Assembly: GCA_033239525.1 (NCBI GenBank)
Contig: BSYO01000005.1
Coordinates: 28,737,341-28,801,340 of the forward strand
Length of the DNA stretch: 64,000 bases
Direction of reading: 5' to 3'
Origin: Nepenthes gracilis
Taxonomy: Eukaryota; Streptophyta; Magnoliopsida; Caryophyllales; Nepenthaceae
The translations under genes and the position numbers were made by a program. Shown here piece after piece: positions 1 to 11,043 of the stretch; the first letter of the stretch is position 1, and each line of letters starts with the position of its first letter. The notes beneath the pieces were generated by a model. That model did no database searches. It was not told the DNA's origin and saw only the letters and a list, made by a program, of their open reading frames with translations.

Positions 1-613
1 AATTAAAGTGCTGTATTTTGGTTCATCTTCTTTGTCAAGGATATATTAGAGCGACAATGATGAGTCGATGTCGGAAAGATAAAAAATGGAGTCAATGTTG
101 GAATGGAAAAACATGTTGGGGTTTGAACAACCCAGATTTTCACAATCTGGTGCACCTAAAAATCCAAATCCTCGTTAGTCAACAAATACCAATTTAGTGG
201 GCATAATGAACAAAAAGATTCATAATATTTTTAACGTGGAAACCCTTCACAAATAGAAGAGAAAAAATTACGGGACAAACTCTGAATAAGGCTTTCACTA
301 TGTAAAATTAGTTACAAAAATCCTCGAGATAGAATCCCGCTACACACCCGAGATAAAATAAAAAAGACAACTCTAGAATAAGAAAACTCTCATTCACTCT
401 CTGTTTTTCTTCTCTCATTCTCATCGGTGGTGCACTCTGCTTAATTTAATTTTACATAATGTAGAGTGAACTGTGAACAACGGAGGAGGCTTTCTTTTAC
501 ACTTAGCCTCCTCCCCGTTCCGTGTTATCCACTGCAGCAACGCAGCTCCATTGTAGTTGCGTCACGCTGCTCCCCTCGTGTGTCTGTCTCTTTCTGAAGC
601 GGTCTGGTGTACT

Positions 614-622
614 CCTTATAAA
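614..622 (-). promoter_or_regulatory. TATA-box-like element in LTR remnant
   Basis: On the minus strand CTTTATAAGG sits between the repeat-rich U3-like part and the leader-like part. The related copy at 54400-55625 has CTTTATATAG in the same context, which supports a conserved core promoter. Confidence 0.35.
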
Positions 623-889
623 GACTTTGGCTATAAATCCACATCTGCTCATCCGGTCAATCTTGCAAATGATTTTTACGCCAATCCTATTTTTTCCTAC
701 GACCTCATCAGTTCCCATGCTTTCCCAAACATGCGTGCTTTGCAGGTTAACCGCTCTACTTAGACGGTGCATGCCCTACTGGTTAGCTACCTACTCTACA
801 AAATTTACCCACTCTAAAAAGTCAACTGCTCTATAAGTCAGTTACATACTCTATAAATCTTACCAACTCTAACCCTTGACATCACCCTG

Positions 890-1590
890 CAAAAGCACTC
901 CAAAAATCTACTTTGAATTTTCACCGCAAAATGTCACTTCGGTATTTCACACTCTGAAAATCTACTTCGGATTTCCTCACTAGCAAATGTCACTCTGGCA
1001 TTTGCACTCCGGAAATCCACTATGGATTTCCTCTCCGAAAATTCATTTTGAATTTCCTCTCAGGCAAATTCCACTTCGGAATTTGCCACTTCGGAAATCT
1101 ACTTCAGATTTTCTTTCCCGAAACGCTCTTTAGATTTCCTCTCCGGTAAATTTCACTCAAAAATTTTCCACTCTAGAAATCCACTTCGGATTTTCTCTCC
1201 AAAAATCCTCTCCAAAAATCTTCTCAGGAGAATCCATTCCGAAGAAATCCATTCTCCTTTTTTAGCTTGTCAACAGGATGTTAATCGGATTCTTCTTTCA
1301 GCCGGTCAACCTTCTGTTGACTGGCCTCTTACTTGCCCGACCGGTCAATTTGTCACTCTGAGATTTGTCTTCTTCTGTAAATGGTCATCCTCTGATATTT
1401 GCCTAGCAAATGCTCACTTTGAGATTTATTTTCTCCGGTAAATAGACTTATACAAAATTTGTCTTCTCTAACAAACGGTCTCCTCCAAAATTTTCCTTCT
1501 CTGGCAAATGGATTCCTCCGAGATTTGTCTAACTTGCAAATGGTTTTCTCTGGACTTTGCTGCATCCAGCTTGCAGCACTCCGAACATCA
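890..1590. repeat. Degenerate short tandem repeats in U3-like region
   Basis: Diverged units of roughly 30-45 bp repeat a CACTTCGGAAATC / ATTTCCTCTC theme, then a TTTGTCTTCTCT / GCAAATGG theme. The related plus-strand copy at 54540-54860 has the same kind of repeats (CATTTG, CAAATCTCGGAG). Open frames across it are low-complexity artefacts. Confidence 0.6.
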
Positions 1591-2333
1591 CACAATATCA
1601 GTGTAATCCACCGATGATGCTTCTATTTGTTGAATCACCTATAAGAGAGTGATCAAACTCAACAAAGTGATGGTGTTGATCAAACACAAATCCGATCCCA
1701 AAGATGGGAGTAGAACACAGCTCTAAAGCCAGTGAGCCCGGACTTGAGACTGTAGACAAATGAATGCAAGACAATGACTAATTTGAAAAACTGATGTGGC
1801 CACAGTGGTCGCCAGGAGTACAATGCTAGAGAAAAAGACAAAGAACAAACGATGAGGTTGTGAGAGAGGTTAGCAGCAATCGTTGGTGGCTTGCAATGAT
1901 TCTCACAGAAGGGATGAACACTGAAGAATTAACCGAAGCGAATGAGAGAGAGCACAGAATGATTATTTGCTTTGATACCACGAAGAAATATAAAAAAAAT
2001 AGAATTGATGATTTTTATATTTTCATATGTGTCAAACTAGACTATGGGCTATTTTTTTATAGAAAAAAAAGTATCCCAAATTTAAAAAGTTATAATAGTA
2101 GCAATTATATAAATTATCTGAATTATAATATATTAATCAACTAATTTAAAAGATAGTAAATTTTATAATTCAGAAAGAATATAATATCCTTTACAAAGAA
2201 GGATATTATAATTTTGTATCTCAACCACGTAACCTTGTACTGTGGTTAATACAAAAGCACCGTATGGACAAATAATAGGTGATCAAATATATATATATAT
2301 ATATTAAAATTTTTTATATTTAAATTTCATCTT

Positions 2334-2957
2334 TAATGTGTACCAGGATTCGAATCCGTAACGGGTATCGATTACATTTCTTTGTAAATTGGATCTCCAC
2401 TCTATCTTTGATGATCCAAGACCTGGGCACCACAACTAAACCAAGAATCAGACTGTAATCGGGACTTATCCCTTAAAAGACACTCCGACGCTCAAGTCAG
2501 TTCTTGTCCAAAAATAGAGAGAAAAGTTTTTAAGGAAAGAAATAGAAGTTAAACTTTTATTTGAAGTCTAGTTCATGTTTATGCCATAGTCCCAATAAAG
2601 GATTTCATTGAAGAGTAATTTGATTCCGGTTTTTTGGTCCCCTCTTCATCTTGGAGGTTTTCCCTTTTATATGATGTCTGGGTGTCCGTTTCCTTGACGT
2701 CATATTGGATAAGACCATCTGGCGGTTAAGGCTTTAGGAATCCAACTGAAACAGTTAGAGTCCTTCAAAATTAACTTGAATGGTTATAATTTTCGGGATC
2801 GTGTACTTGACCAAACAATTCAATGAATGGATGGAGCAGTTCAAAGAATGGGATATTGGGCTTGCATGTTCTTGGGCCTCAATGTCATCCAATCCACTTC
2901 ACAACATAACCTTGGTGGTTTTTTTTCATGTGGGCCCATTAATAATCGTACTTATCA
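2334..2957 (-). repeat. 3' LTR of element A
   Basis: 624 bp, alignable along its length to 12661-13286 with many substitutions. The right LTR has terminal TG...CA; here the plus-strand start is mutated to TA. A purine tract (minus strand ATGGGGGGTTAG, 2958-2969) abuts the end at 2957, as expected of a 3' LTR in this orientation. Confidence 0.88.
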
Positions 2958-3109
2958 CTAACCCCCCATGCTAGAGGTTTTGAGCTTTAAACCTCTGGTA
3001 TGTTCATTGATGGCGTTTTCTTTTCTATTTGCCATTGTTACCTTGGTGAAATCATGCCATTGATTTTCTTGAAGTCAATCAAGGATGAAACTAATCAGGA
3101 GTGATTGGA

Positions 3110-4135
3110 TTAAGTTCGGAGTGATAATGATCTTCGGGGAAGTATGAACATCAGGGAAACCAAAGTCTCTGGAGAAGAAAGGTATCAGGAGAAGAAAGAT
3201 CTTCAGAGAAAAGGTCTCCAGAATGATAAAAGGTTTTCGGAGTGAACAAAGGTCTTCGAATAAATTCAAGGTCTCCAGAGAAGAAAAAAAGGTTTCCGAA
3301 AAAATAAGTCCCTGGAGAGAAGGTTTTCGGAACGATAAAAGATTTCCGGAGAGATAAATTTAAAAAAAAAAGATCTCCGGAAAGAACAAAGCTCCAAAGA
3401 GAGAAAGGTCTCCGAAGAAATAGGTTTTTGGAGAGAAGGTATCTGAAAAAATAGGTCCGGAACGATAAAAGATCTCTAGAGAAATAGATTTTTGAAAAAA
3501 AAAGATCTCCAGAAAGAACAAAACTCCAAGGAGAGAAAGGTCTCCGGAGAAATAGGTCTCTAGAATGATAAAAGATCTCCAGAGAAATAGATTTCTGGAA
3601 AAAAGATCTCCGGAAAGAACAAAGCTCTAAGGAGAGAAATGTCTCCGCAGAAATAGGTTTTCTTAGAGAAGGTCTCTGAAAAAATAGATCTCCAGAGAGA
3701 AGGTCCCCAAAACGAGAAAAGATTTCCGAAGAAATAGATTTTCAGAAAAAAGATCTCCAGAAAGAACAAAACTCCAAGGAGAGAAAGGTCTCCGAAACGA
3801 TAAAAGATTTTCGGAGAAATAGATTTTTGAAAAAAAGATTTCCGAAAAGAACAAAGCTCCAAGGAGAGAAGGGTCTTCGGAGAAATAGGTCTCCAGAATG
3901 ATAAAATATCTCCGGAGAAATAGATTTTCGAAAAAAAAGATCTCCGGAAAGAACGAAGCTCCAAGGAGAGAAAGGTCTTCGGAGAAATAGATCTTCGGAG
4001 AGAATATTTCTGAAAAAATAGGTCTCTGGAGAGAAGGTCTCCGGAATGATAAAAGATTTTTCGAGAAATAGATTTCCGAAAAAAAAATCTCCGAAAAAAC
4101 GAAACTCCAAAGAGAAAAAGGTCTCCAGAGAAGTC
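3110..4135. repeat. Satellite-like tandem array in the 3' region of element A
   Basis: Short units built from GGTCTCCGGAGAAATAG, GATAAAAGATCTCCGGAG and AAAGAACAAAGCTCCAAGG recur. The landmark CTCCAAGGAGAG or its variants falls near 3391, 3522, 3624, 3771, 3856, 3958 and 4103, so higher-order spacing varies from about 85 to 147 bp. The array lies between the 3' LTR and the antisense gene. Minus-strand open frames here (Ser/Phe/Leu-rich) are repeat artefacts. Such variable 3' arrays are known in Tat/Ogre-type elements. Confidence 0.85.
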
Positions 4136-4264
4136 CTGTCAGCAGCAAGCATTCAGTCATGATTTGCTTTGGGTGTTGTTCTCCATATCATTAATGGGGA
4201 TAATTTTCCAAGTAATTTGCAATCATGTCTTCCCTCGAAATTGTGCATCTTTTTAATTTGAAAG

Positions 4265-4301
4265 TGGCGCCCTTTCAAAACAAAAAAAATTTGCTATAAA
4301 T
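4265..4301 (+). promoter_or_regulatory. Putative promoter of the antisense gene of element A
   Basis: TGGCGCCCTTTCAAA (4265-4279) is followed 15 nt later by TATAAAT (4295-4301), about 110 bp before the ATG at 4413. The identical 15-mer occurs upstream of a TATA box before the homologous gene in element E (47362-47348, minus strand). A motif kept in two diverged elements is likely functional; the binding factor is unknown. Confidence 0.6.
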
Positions 4302-4412
4302 CTGGCACTGTTGCAGGTTGGTTTTCATCTTCCTCTTCAATCTTCAAACCCTAATCTTCTCTCGAACATTTGTACCTTCCAGTAAATTCTCTTCTTTATT
4401 GAATATCGATCC

Positions 4413-6525
4413 ATGGCCACCATTAATGTTGTTGATGTTTGATCGGTGCTCATTGGAGAAGACGTTGATAGGATGTATTTTCAGTTTGGAATACCTAGAG
4501 ATATTCTATACGTGATTCCTAGGGAAGATTACAGAGCTTGCGCTCCTCCTGAGGATTTTGTTACTATTTACGAGATTAACCTCATAAATGGTCTTCGCAT
4601 CCCTATTGTCGACGAGTCGCTCCAAATGCTAAAAGATTTTGGCATTCCCATCGCTAAATTTTTTGCGAATGCAATTAGGTACCTTTGCATCCTTTGTATA
4701 TTTTTTTGTCTTTGTGGGTTGAAGTTCAACTCCATCGCCGCTAAGGTTATCTTTCGGTTTGTACAGAGCGGTGACTGGATCTCATTGTCTCCAAGGGAGA
4801 TAAATCTTTCCGTACTGATCCATGAGTCGGTTAAGGATTAGAAGGATAGATTTTTCTTTTTAAAATTATCTATGGGTATTCCTGGCAGTTGGGGAAGAGT
4901 CATCGATTCACTTGTCGGTAAGGCTACCCCTCAAGATGAGGGGTCTGCTAAATCGTTTACTGAAATTCTTCATGATAAGGCGAATGCTTTCACCAATAAA
5001 GTTAGGGACCACCTTCTTTCACAAGAATTATTAATCTTTTCTGAATGGGTAACCAGTGATGAAGAAATAGTGGTTGTTGCCCCATCTCCTCCTAAAATCT
5101 GCAAAAGAAAAACCGATGGCACTAAAGCCAAAGTTGTTTCATCACGACGGAGGTGAGTAGCTTCACAATCTGTTGAGACAAACCTCCCTGGGGCTGGGCC
5201 AGAAGCTTCACATCTTGGAAGCCAAACTTCAGACTCTATTGCTCAAACGGGTTTGGTGCCAGAGTTGGAGACGGGTTTAGGACCCAATTTAGTTACTAGT
5301 GAGGGCCCTTTAGCAACTTCCATGGAGTCCCCAAGTGTTCTTGAAATCATGGGCCAGTCTGCTGATGTTGGGTAGCTTGTCGAGAGTGACCCTTAGATTA
5401 AAACTGAAGATGCCCACACTGAAGAGGTGTTATTGCCAGTCTCTTTGCACACGCAAGCAGGGCCATCAACTTATTAGGCTACTGTAGAGGAAACAGCTGG
5501 AGTGGTTGGTGCAGAGGAGACTTCTTATCAAGAGTCTCCAATGTTTAATCCAATTGCTCCATCATTTTAGCTAGAGGAGGCCAGAGATCATCCTCCTATG
5601 TGGCCACTCATTCCGGGCTCCATGGGTTCAACGCCTCGCTCTAACCCTGATGTGAGATAGCCTGAATCCACTCTGACAACAAGAGCAAGGGTTTCTCTGA
5701 CTGAAGCTACTATCAGAGCTTGATTTCTTACTGTAAGTATTCAATTTGCCCTATCCATTAAGTGATACAAACATTCACATCATGCATTTACTTATTTGGT
5801 GGGCCCACAGGATGAAAAATGATGGATCTAACGAGGATTGGCCATCATCAAAGGAAATTGTGGATTTGCCAACTGCAAGATGAGATCAGCCGTTGTGGCT
5901 TACTCGAGTTGATCCTATTGTTCTGCAACAGCTCCAGGATCAAAACTCCAGTCTTCAAGCTGAGTTACGAAATGCCAAGGAAGATCTTGAGCTGGCCAGC
6001 CAACATAATGAAGAACTTCAGAGTGCCAAAGATTCTTTGGAGCATGCCAGCCATCAAGTTGAAGATCTTCGGAGAGAAAACGCACATCTGCGTTCTGAGC
6101 TAAAAACTTGTCTCAAACCGGAAGAGTTGGGACAAGTGTTCCGGGATCAAAACTCCAGTCTTCAAGATGAGTTACGAAATGCTAAGGAAGATCTTGAGCT
6201 GGCCAGCCAACAAAATGAAGAACTTCAGAGTGCCAAAGATGTTTTGGAGCATGCCAGCCATCAAGTTGAAGATCTCCGGAGAGAAAACGTACGTTTGCGT
6301 TTTGAGCTAAGAACTTGTCTCAAACCGGAAGAGTTGGGACAAGTGTTGAATGCCCGATTTTTAGACGGTGTTCACTTATGCAAACAGGTTGCCCCAGTGA
6401 TTGATCCACAATTTCTAGTCAACTTTTTTGATGAAAGAAATAGAGGTGTCCAACATTTATCTGACTTACCGGGTTCTTCTGATTCTGGAGAGCCAAGCTC
6501 TTCCTATTCTGGGAGCTCCCAATGA
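4413..6525 (+). pseudogene. Antisense gene of Tat element A, decayed
   Basis: This reads on the strand opposite to gag-pol. From ATG 4413 one frame continues to about 5720 with several stops (the first is TGA at 4440). An intron-like GTAAGT...CCACAG follows at about 5732-5811, then a coiled-coil segment (about 5893-6350) and a conserved end (DGVHLCKQVAPVIDPQF, then Ser-rich) to 6525. The counterpart in element E has a similar end (DGVNMCRRVLRVIQPRF), a similar middle block (KDRFFFL versus KDKYFFL), and an intron just before its coiled coil. Antisense ORFs are known in Tat elements; their function is not established. The broken frame here means no intact product. Confidence 0.72.
5938..6351 (+). 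repeat. 207-bp tandem duplication within the coiled coil
   Basis: 5938-6144 and 6145-6351 are near-identical copies of 207 bp (69 codons), each starting GATCAAAACTCCAGTCTTCA. The duplication keeps frame and doubles the heptad-rich segment. The counterpart in element E has a single such segment. Confidence 0.9.
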
Positions 6526-7350
6526 TGATTATATAATTTTGACGTTGTACAAGATGACAGGATTAATAATATACCAGCACTTCTTTTAATTGTATACTTG
6601 TTATGTAAATAGTCATTTGTGGGCTAAGCCTTTGGCTTTATTCTTTATTGATGCTGGGCTTTAATGAAATTGGGATCGTAGACAATTTGGATATCCAATT
6701 TGCAGGTCATGGTTGATTGAAGGTACTTGTCTCTGAAGAAAGGAGTCGAAACACGCATGCTGAATAACCCCCTAAGGTTTAATTATTCAACCATTTTGGT
6801 TGGTTGGAACAGATCCAAATTTTTGATCGCTAATAGACTGCTCGATAACTGCATTAAGGTTATTTTAACCGCCTTTGGGTCAGAAAACAAGTGAGATGAA
6901 AAATCTCACCAGACTTTGGGGCAATCTAGGCCGATTTGGTTGATGCATTTTTTATATGTGCACACACATTCAAATAAAATAATAATAAAGATAAATGGCC
7001 AGATTAAAAAATACAAACAACATCATAAGAAAGCAAAACGTTTCATTGATGCTGAACATAATATAATTACATGAACAACTTACACTGCCTACCTGGATCT
7101 TCGAATGCTATTGATAAAACTGCTTTAAATGAGCTGCATTCCACGTTCTAGGTACTAATTTACCATCTTGACTATGCAATTTATTAGTATCATCCCGGAG
7201 GATGGCTGACACAATAAATAGACCCTCCTAATTTGGAGATAATTTGTTTCTATTGAGGATCTTCCAAATGGCTTCTATACTATGTAGGACTAAGTCTCCA
7301 ACGTTAAACTTTTGAGCTCTTACCCTTTTATTATAGTAACGTGCGACTCT
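6526..7350. other. Non-coding spacer between the antisense gene and the pol end of element A
   Basis: About 0.8 kb between the convergent antisense gene and the integrase remnant. It is AT-rich, and I see no open frame, repeat or recognisable signal. Confidence 0.6.
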
Positions 7351-8331
7351 TTACTGGTAAGCAGCCATTCTCACATTGACTGTTTCTCGAACCTCATGGA
7401 GCAGGTCAAGATATCCTTTGAGTCTCTGAGCATTGCTAAAAGGATCAAAGTTTTCAATTCTTAGACTAGGTAACACAATCTCCACCGGAATCACTTCCTC
7501 TGTCCCAAAGCATAGACTGAATGGAGTTTTCCGAGTTGGTTCCTTGGGTGTAGTTCTATAAGACCATAATATTGAAGGCAATTCATCTACCTAGGAGCCT
7601 CCAGCATCTTCTATTTTTGTTTCCAACCCATGCAATAGAGTCCTGTTAGTCACTTTCACCTGTCCATTAGCCTACGGATAAGCCACTGAAGTATAAGCCA
7701 GCTTGACGCTTAAACTTGTGCAGTATCTAGTGAAGTGCTTTTTAGTAAATTGAGTCCCGTTATCGGTTATTATAACATCTGAAATTTTAAATCGACAAAT
7801 AATACTTTACTGTACAAACTCAATGGCATTATGCTCAGTTATTTTTGCCAAGGGAGAAGCCTCCACCTATTTTGTGAAATAATCGATCCCCACAATAACA
7901 AACTTTCTTTAATCGGAGGTTACGGGAAACGGGCCAAGGATATCAAACCCCCACTGTGCAAAGGGACATGGTGTCTGTAAAGTCTTCAATTCGATTGGTG
8001 GTTGATGAAACAGATTCCTGTACAGCTGATAGTTTTCACATCTTTTAACAAAATCCATTGTATCTTTCTTTATTGTGGGCCAGTAATAACCCTATCTTAT
8101 GATTTTGAAGGCTAAATTTTTGCCCCCAATGTGAGATCCACTTATGCCAAGATGGACCTCACTCAAGATGTAATCTGCTTCTTCCGGAGTGAGGTATGAG
8201 ATTGAGTATGCTTGACGGTATATTTTTTCGTCAACAATAGCATACCAACCTGCTGTCTTTTTCACGCGTTTGGCATCTTTTGGAGTCTCCAACAGAATTT
8301 CATCAGTCAAATACCTCCAGTATGGGGACAT
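7351..8331 (-). pseudogene. Integrase remnant of element A
   Basis: Order on the minus strand: an N-terminal zinc-type segment with EVHLGISGSHIGGKNLAFK (8092-8331), a core with D residues in a VGIDYF-like block (about 7890) and in ITDNGTQF (about 7755), and the end of the core with ILWSYRTTPKEPTRKTPFSL (7351-7581). In the third catalytic block the segment reads ANGQVKVTNRT (about 7660), so Lys stands where the family has the catalytic Glu, and a stop precedes it. Integrase inserts the DNA copy into the genome; this one is inactive. Confidence 0.8.
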
Positions 8332-8583
8332 CCAGCTCTCTTGATCCGTAACCTGCAGAACTTCTTGCTCATGCTCCTCAATACTTGGAGTCTCCAGAAT
8401 TTCTCACGGGCATCTTGAATATTGCTCAGGGTTTTTAGTAGTTGCAACCTTTGCCAACTGGTCTACTTATCCATTATCTACATGGGAGATATGAACTATC
8501 TCCAACTTGTCAAAGTTTTGGTCCATACTTTTTACTTTTTCCAAGTAGCTCTTAAGCATGGGACTGACCACATCAAAGCTTCC

Positions 8584-8958
8584 CTAAACTTGGTTTACAA
8601 TCAGTTCAGAGTCACTGAATACAATCACATGCTTCGCCGAACATTCTCTGGTCAGCTTGAGCCCAGCCAGCAAGGCTTCGTACTCATCCACGTTGTTAGT
8701 GGTCGGGAATCCAAGCCTCAAGGAATAAGTGATCTCTTTTCCATCAGCAGTCTTCATAACTATTCTGATTTCGCTTCCGGACTGCGTTGACGACCCGTCA
8801 ATGTGCAAAGTCCAACAGGGTAGTTTAATTGTCTGGCAAGTGTCTTCATCTCTAACAGAGGTAGCTGGAATTGGGATTGTGGTTTCAACAATGAAGTCTA
8901 TCAAGGCTTGACTTTTGATCGCCGGCCTTGGCCTAAACTCAGTGTGAAACTCACCCAA
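8584..8958 (-). pseudogene. Second RNase H-like domain of element A
   Basis: Minus-strand segment with WTLHIDGSSTQSGSE, then NNVDEYEALLAGLKL and VFSDSELIVNQV. These are the D, E and D blocks of an RNase H of the type acquired by Tat-lineage elements. It follows a first RNase H (8968-9162) and precedes the integrase. The extra domain is a lineage marker. It is open over 124 codons but flanked by stops. Confidence 0.82.
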
Positions 8959-8967
8959 CTCTATTGC

Positions 8968-9162
8968 CTACTTTATTAATCTTCCAGACATGTCAGGCTT
9001 TTGTAACACTACTTTCAAAGGCTGGTCGGTGAGGATAGTTATTCTATGAGCCTGGAAATGCGACTGTAATTTTTGAGCTGAATGAACATGTGCCAAGACC
9101 ATTCTCTCTACATGTGAGTAGCGAGTCTCAGCGTCCGCCAACATCTTACAGGCGTAATACAT
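8968..9162 (-). pseudogene. First RNase H remnant of element A
   Basis: Minus-strand segment with YYACKMLADAETRYSHVERM and ILTDQPLKVVLQKPDMSGRL, the usual RT-linked RNase H end of Ty3/gypsy Pol. It lies between RT and the second RNase H; the upstream part (9170-9300) is degenerate. Confidence 0.8.
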
Positions 9163-9300
9163 TGGCCATTATATATCTGATTGTTCTTGGATCAAAACTA
9201 AACTCAACGCCGCCTCCGAAACGACTAGGTATAGATATACATTTTTACCTTATTTTGGTAAAGTCAATAGAGGAAGACTAGACAAATAGTTCTTCAATTC

Positions 9301-10150
9301 TTAAAAAGTAGCCTGGCAGTCAGTTGTCCAAATTAAACCATTTACTTTTATACCCCTTAAAGAGTTAAAGAAGGGAAGGTATTTTTCTGCTGACTTGGCC
9401 AAAAACCGGGATAGAGCTGCAAGCCTCGAAATTAATTTCTGGACATCCTTTACTGTCATTGGTGCTGCCATGTTTATTATGGCTTTGATTTTCTCCGAAT
9501 TAGTTTCAATCCCACGTTGTGAGATTATGAAACCTCCGAAAACACACTTAGTTGGGTTTAACTTCATTTGATATTTTCAGAGTATTTTGAATACTTCCTT
9601 TAAATCTTGGATGTGGTCAGATGTGATCATGCTTTTTATAAGCATATCATCCATGTAGACCTCTATGTTTCTTCCAATTTGAGTCTCAAATATTTTATTT
9701 ACCAGTCTCTGATAGGTGGCTCCCGCGTTCTTGAGACCAAAAAATATCACTTTATAACAATACGTGCCTTGATCTGTCATGAAGGAGGTATGCTCTTTAT
9801 CTTCCTGGCTTATCTTGATCTAATTGTATTTAGAATAAGCGTTCATGAAACTTAACAATTCATACCCGACTGTTAAGTCTACCAGCGTATCTATTCTGGG
9901 CAGCGGGTAACTATCTTTAGGACAGGCCTTATTTAGATTGGTGAAATCTACACACATTCTCCATTTTTAATTACTTTTCTTCACGAGTACTTATTGTTAG
10001 AGAGTTAGTCAAGATATTGGACTTCTCTTATAAACCCAGCGTCAATCAACTTTTTCACTTACTTATAGGTTGCAATATGTTTTTCTATGGAATGATTTCT
10101 ATGTTTCTACCTAACTGGCTTGTGATTGGGATCAAGTCCAAGCTTACAAA
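9301..10150 (-). pseudogene. Reverse transcriptase remnant of element A
   Basis: The best-preserved part (9577-9780) reads [18 protein letters not shown] and the catalytic YMDDMLIKS box. Downstream, KLNPTKCVFGGFIISQRGIE (9301-9567) is the thumb and connection. The fingers part (9790-10150) is recognisable only in pieces between several stops. RT copies element RNA into DNA; this copy cannot be translated through. Confidence 0.88.
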
Positions 10151-10519
10151 CCATTAAATCTGCCGGGATTCCAGGCATGTTAACAGGAGACCACGTAAAT
10201 ACATATGTATTCTGTTTAAGGAAAGAAATAATTTGTTCTTGAAACTGTCCGAAGAGAGAGTTTCCTACTCGCACATACTTCTCCTGATCATTTGGGTCAA
10301 TAAGTATACGCTTAGTTGTTTCACCGGATTGGGCTTGTTATAACGTCAATTCATCCCGATAGTTCGAGTCTTCAACTAGCCGTTCTGGAACTGCTTGAGT
10401 TACTTGCATTAAGTAGCAGGAACGACCAGGGACTTGATCACCTAAGACTTCACTAACACCTGAGGGTATAGGAAACTTCATCTTTAGGTGTAAGATTGAA
10501 GTTACTGCCCCAAAGGCCG

Positions 10520-10830
10520 TTAGACATGGCCTAAGATGGCATTATAAATTGAAGGCGAATCTACGACTAGAAAGGTGAGCATATGAGTTGCTGCTTTGGG
10601 ATGCTTTTCCAACGTGACTTCTAGTTGCATTGTTTCCTGAACGGAGACTAGTTCATTGTCTAGTCTGCTAAGGGGTCCACTGGTAGGTTTAAGCTGACTT
10701 TTCTTTAATCCCAACTTATAAAAGGCATTCATGTAGAGTAAATTACTACTGCTTTCATTATCAACGAAGACTCGTTTCAGTTGGTATTTAACCTTACCAT
10801 CTGAAACGAGCGCAGTTACTACAAGTAGGC
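10520..10830 (-). pseudogene. Aspartic protease remnant of element A
   Basis: Minus strand: KRVFVDNESSSNLLYMNAF (about 10728-10785), then a segment ending VVDSPSIYNAILGHV. This is the retroviral-type protease before RT. The active-site block reads D-N-E-S; element G has D-N-G-S at the same place (55642-55665). The Gly-to-Glu change here should disable the enzyme. Confidence 0.72.
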
Positions 10831-11043
10831 CAGAATGGGAAACTTATACATGACTCATATCGTTATCATCAAAAGAGATTACATCATTCCTACCAACTAC
10901 CCTTAGTCTCTTTTTTTCTACAGCTTCTGCCTGGTCCATAGTGTGCTTCTTCTGCGGTATGGTGATATCATATTAACTACTCTTGCTTCTACTCTGTTCC
11001 TGGGCCGTTGTTGGTCCTACTCTTCTCCTCCTTCTCCGTTAAC

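Larger units (their letters stand above)
1..1980 (-). mobile_element. LTR-retrotransposon remnant, minus strand, cut by the window edge
   Basis: Read on the minus strand, 500-1700 resembles the plus-strand sequence at 54400-55625 over its whole length: the same TAGGTGA(C/T)TCAACAAAT start, the same short tandem repeats, and the same CCAAAGTCTTTATA promoter-like block. Downstream (about 480 to 200, minus strand) is a leader typical of plant copia LTR ends, with a GAAGGGTTTCCACG motif. A primer-site-like TGGTATCAAAGC lies at 1970-1981 on the minus strand, but I could not fit it to an LTR end. No coding domain is visible. The class (copia) is inferred from style only. Confidence 0.5.

Noticed and set aside
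1860..2144. 94-codon plus-strand frame near the left LTR of element A
   Set aside because: Its end is AT-rich noise (Tyr, Asn and Ile runs) and no domain is visible.
2341..2362. tRNA-like GGATTCGAATCC at both LTR ends of element A
   Set aside because: It resembles a T-arm, but no acceptor stem, D-arm or anticodon arm can be folded around it. It is a short palindrome of the LTR end.
3560..4160. Three overlapping minus-strand frames rich in Ser, Phe and Leu
   Set aside because: They translate the GGAGA-type tandem array of element A in three frames; such openness comes from the repeat.
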